From positions 1 through 9,673 of the forward strand of contig CAYVCY010000084.1 in NCBI GenBank assembly GCA_964450265.1: 9,673 bases of DNA, read 5' to 3'. Source of the DNA: JAEZJZ01 sp964450265. Its GTDB lineage: Bacteria; Bacillota; UBA994; UBA5500. A program made the position numbers and the translations under genes. Below, piece by piece: positions 6,681 through 9,673 of the stretch. Under the pieces are notes generated by a model. It was not told the DNA's origin, searched no databases, and worked only from the letters and a program-made list of their open reading frames with translations. Each line of letters starts with the position of its first letter. Positions within the stretch are counted from its first letter, which is position 1.

Positions 6681-7604
6681 CTACCTGTCAACAAACTCAC
6701 CACCAGGATACTCCTGCGCACCAAACATTAACCTGGCACAAAGATCACAATCGCTGCATGTCTCCACTCGATACTGAAAGATCTGCTGCAGCGTCTCCAA
6801 GATGATTGGACGACTGATGAAGGTACCCGCATGGATGATCAGATGCCTGGGAGCGATGGACAACAGAGCGCTGATCATCACGTCTTCATACTCTTCCTGC
6901 GGGTGATCACCAAGACTAACCTTCGTTTCTAGCTGATCACAGCGCAACAACTCCCCTTGTTCGTCCAGGATAGAGAACTGGGCTTCGCCGGTGATCAGCA
7001 GGTGAGCCAAGTCGCACTTCGGCTCCAGCACCTGCAGGAAGCTCTGCAACAGACGGATAAACTCTCGCTCTCCCCGCGCTCCCAGATGCTTATCCACCAC
7101 ATCATCCAGCACATCCTCCAGCTCGCGCTGATATGACCTCAAACGAAAGTTAAGGAATCCATCGAGATTCACGAAGTCTTCACCGGCCAAATAGCGTACC
7201 AACGTGTCCCGCACCCTACTCTTGCGCGACGACTGATGACCAGCAGTATCTTTGGCAGTTAACAATTCCTTCGCCTTATCGACTATTTCCACCTGCTCTT
7301 CCTCGTTGAGGAACCCGTAACGACGTTGCAGGAGCCTACTCAGCGTGTTTGGTTGCCAATCCTCCACAATCGTGTCCGCCAGGATATTGGCGATATACTG
7401 ACGGCCGAGTAGCCTCCCCTCTTCAGGAGACAAAGGAGAGCCTTGACAGTGGATTTGGCAGTTAAGAAACCTAAAGGCCCTCAGCTGACCCGTCTCCGTT
7501 GTCAGCTTGATGCCTACATCCTCCAAGAGGCCCAGCTCTTTTTGTAGTCGTTGCTCGATAGGCTGTACGGGAGCGCAGGTGCTGATCCAAATGTCTTCAG
7601 ACAT
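6681..7604 (-). CDS. ytxC: YtxC-like putative sporulation protein
   Basis: A 307-residue soluble protein that I assign to the YtxC family on its position immediately upstream of thrS, its size (B. subtilis YtxC is about 281) and its overall character. The family is linked to sporulation, but its biochemical function is unknown. The central and C-terminal region (about 120-275) is rich in charged helices, including FLNFRLRSYQRELEDVLDDVVD, with no signal peptide or membrane segment. A cysteine cluster C-x2-C-x2-C (Cys283, 286, 289) lies near the C-terminus and could bind metal. The ORF is open up to 7787, but the ATG at 7604 has GGGAGGG about 7 nt upstream, while the extension (7787-7605) is low-quality sequence covering the promoter region. 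It diverges from the plus-strand GNAT gene. Confidence 0.8.
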   Translation of the reverse strand: MSEDIWISTCAPVQPIEQRLQKELGLLEDVGIKLTTETGQLRAFRFLNCQIHCQGSPLSPEEGRLLGRQYIANILADTIVEDWQPNTLSRLLQRRYGFLNEEEQVEIVDKAKELLTAKDTAGHQSSRKSRVRDTLVRYLAGEDFVNLDGFLNFRLRSYQRELEDVLDDVVDKHLGARGEREFIRLLQSFLQVLEPKCDLAHLLITGEAQFSILDEQGELLRCDQLETKVSLGDHPQEEYEDVMISALLSIAPRHLIIHAGTFISRPIILETLQQIFQYRVETCSDCDLCARLMFGAQEYPGGEFVDR

Positions 7605-7858
7605 AGACTTACCCTCCCCCCCGCCTAGTATATGAGCGGGCTGAAGAGTGTATACGGCGGGAGTGTGCGGGGAAGCAGGTTCGCAGTCGGCACTATGGCT
7701 ATCACGGCAAGACGCTGAAACGGGATTCATTTGTTTACGTTTCGCAGAATTCCCCAGTGCCAACACAGGCACGAGAATCAATGCCAATCGTTCTTTACCT
7801 GGCTGATATTGCCCTGCGAGGGTAGAATGGAAACGGAAAGATACCGGGAGGTAGTGCC
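7605..7858. other. Divergent intergenic region between ytxC and the GNAT gene
   Basis: This 254-nt region separates two divergently transcribed genes. On the minus strand it carries the ytxC ribosome binding site (7618-7612) and the sigma-G-like promoter. On the plus strand it carries the GGGAGGT ribosome binding site (7846-7852) and a possible TAGAAT -10 (7823-7828) with only a poor -35 (TGGCTG, 7800-7805). I see no further gene or RNA in it. Confidence 0.6.
7626..7655 (-). promoter_or_regulatory. Possible sigma-G-like (forespore) promoter of ytxC
   Basis: Minus-strand GTATA (7655-7651), an 18-nt spacer and TATACTA (7632-7626) resemble the Bacillus sigma-G pattern GHATR-N18-CATnHTA, with one mismatch in the -10. 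Transcription would start near 7619, right at the ytxC ribosome binding site, giving a leader of about 15 nt. CCCGC/GCGGG repeats (7639-7635 and 7623-7619) flank the -10. TATACT alone could also be a sigma-A -10, but no good -35 accompanies it. Confidence 0.35.
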
Positions 7859-8986
7859 ATGGATTGGAAAAGAATGATTATCAAAGAAACCACCGAAAGA
7901 GATTTAGGCAATATTATGCGCCTCTGGAATGACGGCGAGGTGATGAGGTTCGCCGGCTATCCAAAGGGGCTGGGCATCACCAGGGCGAAACTCGAAAATT
8001 GGCTAACAAGCAAAATCACGCCACCCGTCCGCAACCATTATTCGATCTATCTGGCTAGCGGCATCTATTGCGGGGAAACCTTTTATGGGCTGGAAGCAGG
8101 AACCGCGACTGCAGCTCTAGATATCAAGCTCTTGCCAGTAGCACGGGGCAAGGGCATCGCCAGCCGCGCCCTCGCCTTTGCCATCAACCAAGCGTTCGCA
8201 GCTGGCCGAGCGGAGCGGGTCTACGTTGACCCTAGACGGGACAACGCTGCAGCTTGGCGCCTGTACGGACGCTTAGGCTTTCGCTCGCAGCCGCGCCCCG
8301 CCTATTTGCTGCCGGCACTCTCTCATCTGGAAATCGCGGGCAACGAGTGGACGGCCAGTGGGATGGACAAGAGAGCAGCGGCTGATGTTAACGTAAGGCT
8401 AGAACATCAAGGTATTGTCCTGCGCGACTATGTAGCAAGCGATATAGAAAATGATGTCCGCTGGCATACTACTGAAACCGAATGGCAGCTCTGGGACGCC
8501 CCGTGGGAAATGGAAGAGAGCATCCGAGATTTCAACCCAGATGAATTCCGAGCAAGAATGAAAAGGACCTTAGCCACCCACCGCAGCAGGGAGATTATGC
8601 GCACTTCCTTTGAACTCTGTACGGCGGAGGGGATCCACATCGGCGGGGTCAACTCCTACTTGATGAACGATAGTTATGAGTGGATCTCCAGCAAGACCAA
8701 CAAGATCGGGCACCGCGCCATCGGCATTGACATCTGTGAGAAATCCTATTGGAGCCGGGGTTACGGCACCCAAGCCTACGACGCCTTCATCAATTACCTG
8801 TTTGCGCACGGCATACCAGCCGTCTACACCCAGACCTGGTCCGGCAACACCCGCATGATCGGCCTGGCGAAGAAGATGGGTTTTGAACTCTGCGCCTGTA
8901 AAGAAAACAGCCGGATTATAGAGGACCGTCCGTACGACGGGCTGACCTTCAGATTGAAGAACCCAAAGGAAGAAGCCGATATATAG
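7859..8986 (+). CDS. Tandem-domain GNAT-family N-acetyltransferase
   Basis: A 375-residue protein made of two GNAT acetyltransferase domains, which typically move an acetyl group from acetyl-CoA to an amine. Domain 1 (about 6-155) has the acetyl-CoA motif A in LDIKLLPVARGKGIASRAL (87-105, with RGKGIA at 96-101) and motif B in NAAAWRLYGRLGF (129-141). Domain 2 (about 184-368) is RimJ/RimL-like, with IDICEKSYWSRGYGTQAY (290-307) and NTRMIGLAKKMGFEL (330-344). A linker of about 28 residues (156-183) joins them without a stop or frameshift, so this reads as a true fusion. The ATG at 7859 has GGGAGGT 6 nt upstream. It is the only plus-strand protein gene here and stands alone between ytxC and the tRNAs. 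The substrate is unknown; small-molecule or protein acetylation are both possible. Confidence 0.88.
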   Translation: MDWKRMIIKETTERDLGNIMRLWNDGEVMRFAGYPKGLGITRAKLENWLTSKITPPVRNHYSIYLASGIYCGETFYGLEAGTATAALDIKLLPVARGKGIASRALAFAINQAFAAGRAERVYVDPRRDNAAAWRLYGRLGFRSQPRPAYLLPALSHLEIAGNEWTASGMDKRAAADVNVRLEHQGIVLRDYVASDIENDVRWHTTETEWQLWDAPWEMEESIRDFNPDEFRARMKRTLATHRSREIMRTSFELCTAEGIHIGGVNSYLMNDSYEWISSKTNKIGHRAIGIDICEKSYWSRGYGTQAYDAFINYLFAHGIPAVYTQTWSGNTRMIGLAKKMGFELCACKENSRIIEDRPYDGLTFRLKNPKEEADI

Positions 8987-9150
8987 GCAGGAGCACAGGA
9001 GGACCGCGCTCTGGCACTCCCCTAGGAGGGCTGTGATGGCCCTAGAAGCCACGCTGAAACTCTAGGTAGAGCATCGGGTAGAACCTGGATATAAGCAGCG
9101 AAAACAAAAATACCACCGAAGCTTAAAGCCCGGTGGTCGTAGTTTTCATA
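8987..9150. other. Intergenic region between the GNAT gene and the tRNA array
   Basis: Convergent gap of 164 nt. It contains the hairpin at 9112-9137, an inverted repeat CCTAGA/TCTAGG (9041-9046, 9061-9066), and a nine-codon plus-strand reading frame (9036-9065) behind a GGAGGG site. I see no convincing gene. Confidence 0.5.
9102..9137 (-). terminator. Intrinsic terminator of the tRNA array
   Basis: Minus-strand ACCACCG (9137-9131) pairs with CGGTGGT (9118-9112) around a 12-nt loop, followed by ATTTTTGTTTT. It lies 14 nt after the 3' end of tRNA-Val. Read on the plus strand the same stem is followed by CGTAGTTTT, so it may also weakly end the GNAT transcript. Confidence 0.88.
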
Positions 9151-9227
9151 TGGTGGGAGCAACAGGGATCGAACCTGTGACCTCTACCGTGTCAAGGTAG
9201 CGCTCATCCCAACTGAGCTATGCCCCC
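9151..9227 (-). tRNA. tRNA-Val (anticodon GAC)
   Basis: A 77-nt cloverleaf with the CCA end encoded. Acceptor GGGGGCA pairs with TGCTCCC (one G-U). Anticodon arm is CTACC, loop TTGACAC, GGTAG, giving anticodon GAC. The T-loop GTTCGATCC is standard. It is the last gene of the array before the terminator. Confidence 0.96.
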
Positions 9228-9237
9228 AAATAAGCAA

Positions 9238-9326
9238 TGGTGCCGAGGACCGGAATCGAACCGGTACGGATCTCACGATCCGCGGGATTTTAAGTCCCGT
9301 GCGTCTGCCTGTTCCGCCACCCCGGC
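9238..9326 (-). tRNA. tRNA-Leu (anticodon TAA)
   Basis: An 89-nt class II tRNA with the CCA end encoded. Acceptor GCCGGGG pairs with CCTCGGC. The anticodon stem CGGGA/TCCCG holds loop CTTAAAA, so the anticodon is TAA, reading UUA and UUG. The long variable arm CGGATCGTGAGATCCG is typical of tRNA-Leu. Confidence 0.96.
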
Positions 9327-9333
9327 GAAGAAG

Positions 9334-9408
<75 letters not shown>

Positions 9409-9443
9409 TTAATAGCCGCAGCGCGTTCGGGAAAGATGACTGA

Positions 9444-9518
9444 TGGAGCGGAAGACGAGATTCGAACTCGCGACCCTCGCCTTGGCAAGGCGATGCTCTA
9501 CCGCTGAGCTACTTCCGC
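9444..9518 (-). tRNA. tRNA-Gly (anticodon GCC)
   Basis: A 75-nt cloverleaf with CCA encoded. Acceptor GCGGAAG pairs with CTTCCGC. Anticodon arm is CGCCT, loop TGCCA extended to TTGCCAA, anticodon GCC, reading GGC and GGU. Discriminator is T. Confidence 0.96.
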
Positions 9519-9534
9519 ATGAATTGGACAAAGG

Positions 9535-9610
<76 letters not shown>

Positions 9611-9619
9611 AAAATAAGA

Positions 9620-9673
9620 TGGCGGTGCCGAAGGGAATCGAACCCTCGATCTCCGGCGTGACAGGCCGGCATG
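9620..9673 (-). tRNA. tRNA-Asp (anticodon GTC), 5' part cut off by the window edge
   Basis: Only the anticodon arm, variable loop, T arm and 3' acceptor strand with encoded CCA are inside the window. Anticodon stem CCGGC/GCCGG holds loop CTGTCAC, anticodon GTC. The T-loop GTTCGATTC is standard. The 5' acceptor and D arm, and the promoter of the array, lie beyond position 9673. Confidence 0.93.

Noticed and set aside
7605..7787. A 61-residue N-terminal extension of YtxC
   Set aside because: The frame is open, but the ATG at 7604 has a strong ribosome binding site, and the extension is unlike the rest of the protein and covers the promoter region.
8570..9052. Minus-strand open frame of 160 codons opposite the GNAT gene
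   Set aside because: Overlaps the second GNAT domain almost entirely; the sense frame has both motifs and a strong ribosome binding site, while this one has neither.

Overview
The window looks like chromosome from a spore-forming Firmicute of the Clostridia type. The evidence is the gene order ytxC, thrS, infC, rpmI, rplT, a KtrB/TrkH potassium channel, a KtrA/TrkA subunit and a SpoU-type RNA methylase, all on the minus strand. Other support comes from a T-box leader on thrS, G-rich Shine-Dalgarno sites, sigma-A-type promoters and a YtxC sporulation-family protein. The sequence alone does not fix a genus. I found no insertion sequence, phage gene, CRISPR array or defence island. Most of the window is ordinary core genome, and its interest lies mainly in regulatory detail.

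Layout, following minus-strand transcription from right to left. At 9151-9673 there is an array of six tRNA genes (Asp partial, Phe, Gly, Cys, Leu, Val), each encoding its CCA end, closed by an intrinsic terminator at about 9102-9137. At 7859-8986 the only plus-strand protein gene encodes a fusion of two GNAT acetyltransferase domains. It diverges from ytxC (7604-6681), which has a possible forespore sigma-G-like promoter. Next comes a sigma-A-type promoter (6575-6546), a threonine T-box leader (about 6539-6291) and thrS (6273-4363).

A second strong promoter (4300-4272) begins the infC unit. Its roughly 170-nt leader holds a rho-independent attenuator, as expected for feedback by ribosomal protein L20. 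infC begins at an ATT codon at 4092 and overlaps rpmI by 23 nt; rplT follows. Without a visible strong terminator, the run continues into ktrB, ktrA and a TrmH/SpoU-family methylase ending at 60. A promoter-like site at 19-47 points out of the window on the left, where pheS/pheT is commonly found in this gene order.

How the parts work together: ThrRS output is tuned by uncharged tRNA-Thr through the T-box. IF3, L35 and L20 are probably balanced by L20 feedback and by translational coupling. The two Ktr proteins form a potassium uptake system with a membrane pore and a nucleotide-binding ring, and they sit in the translation gene cluster. Main corrections to naive gene calls are infC starting at ATT 4092, ktrA probably at TTG 1517, ktrB at ATG 2928 or TTG 2931, and ytxC at ATG 7604.
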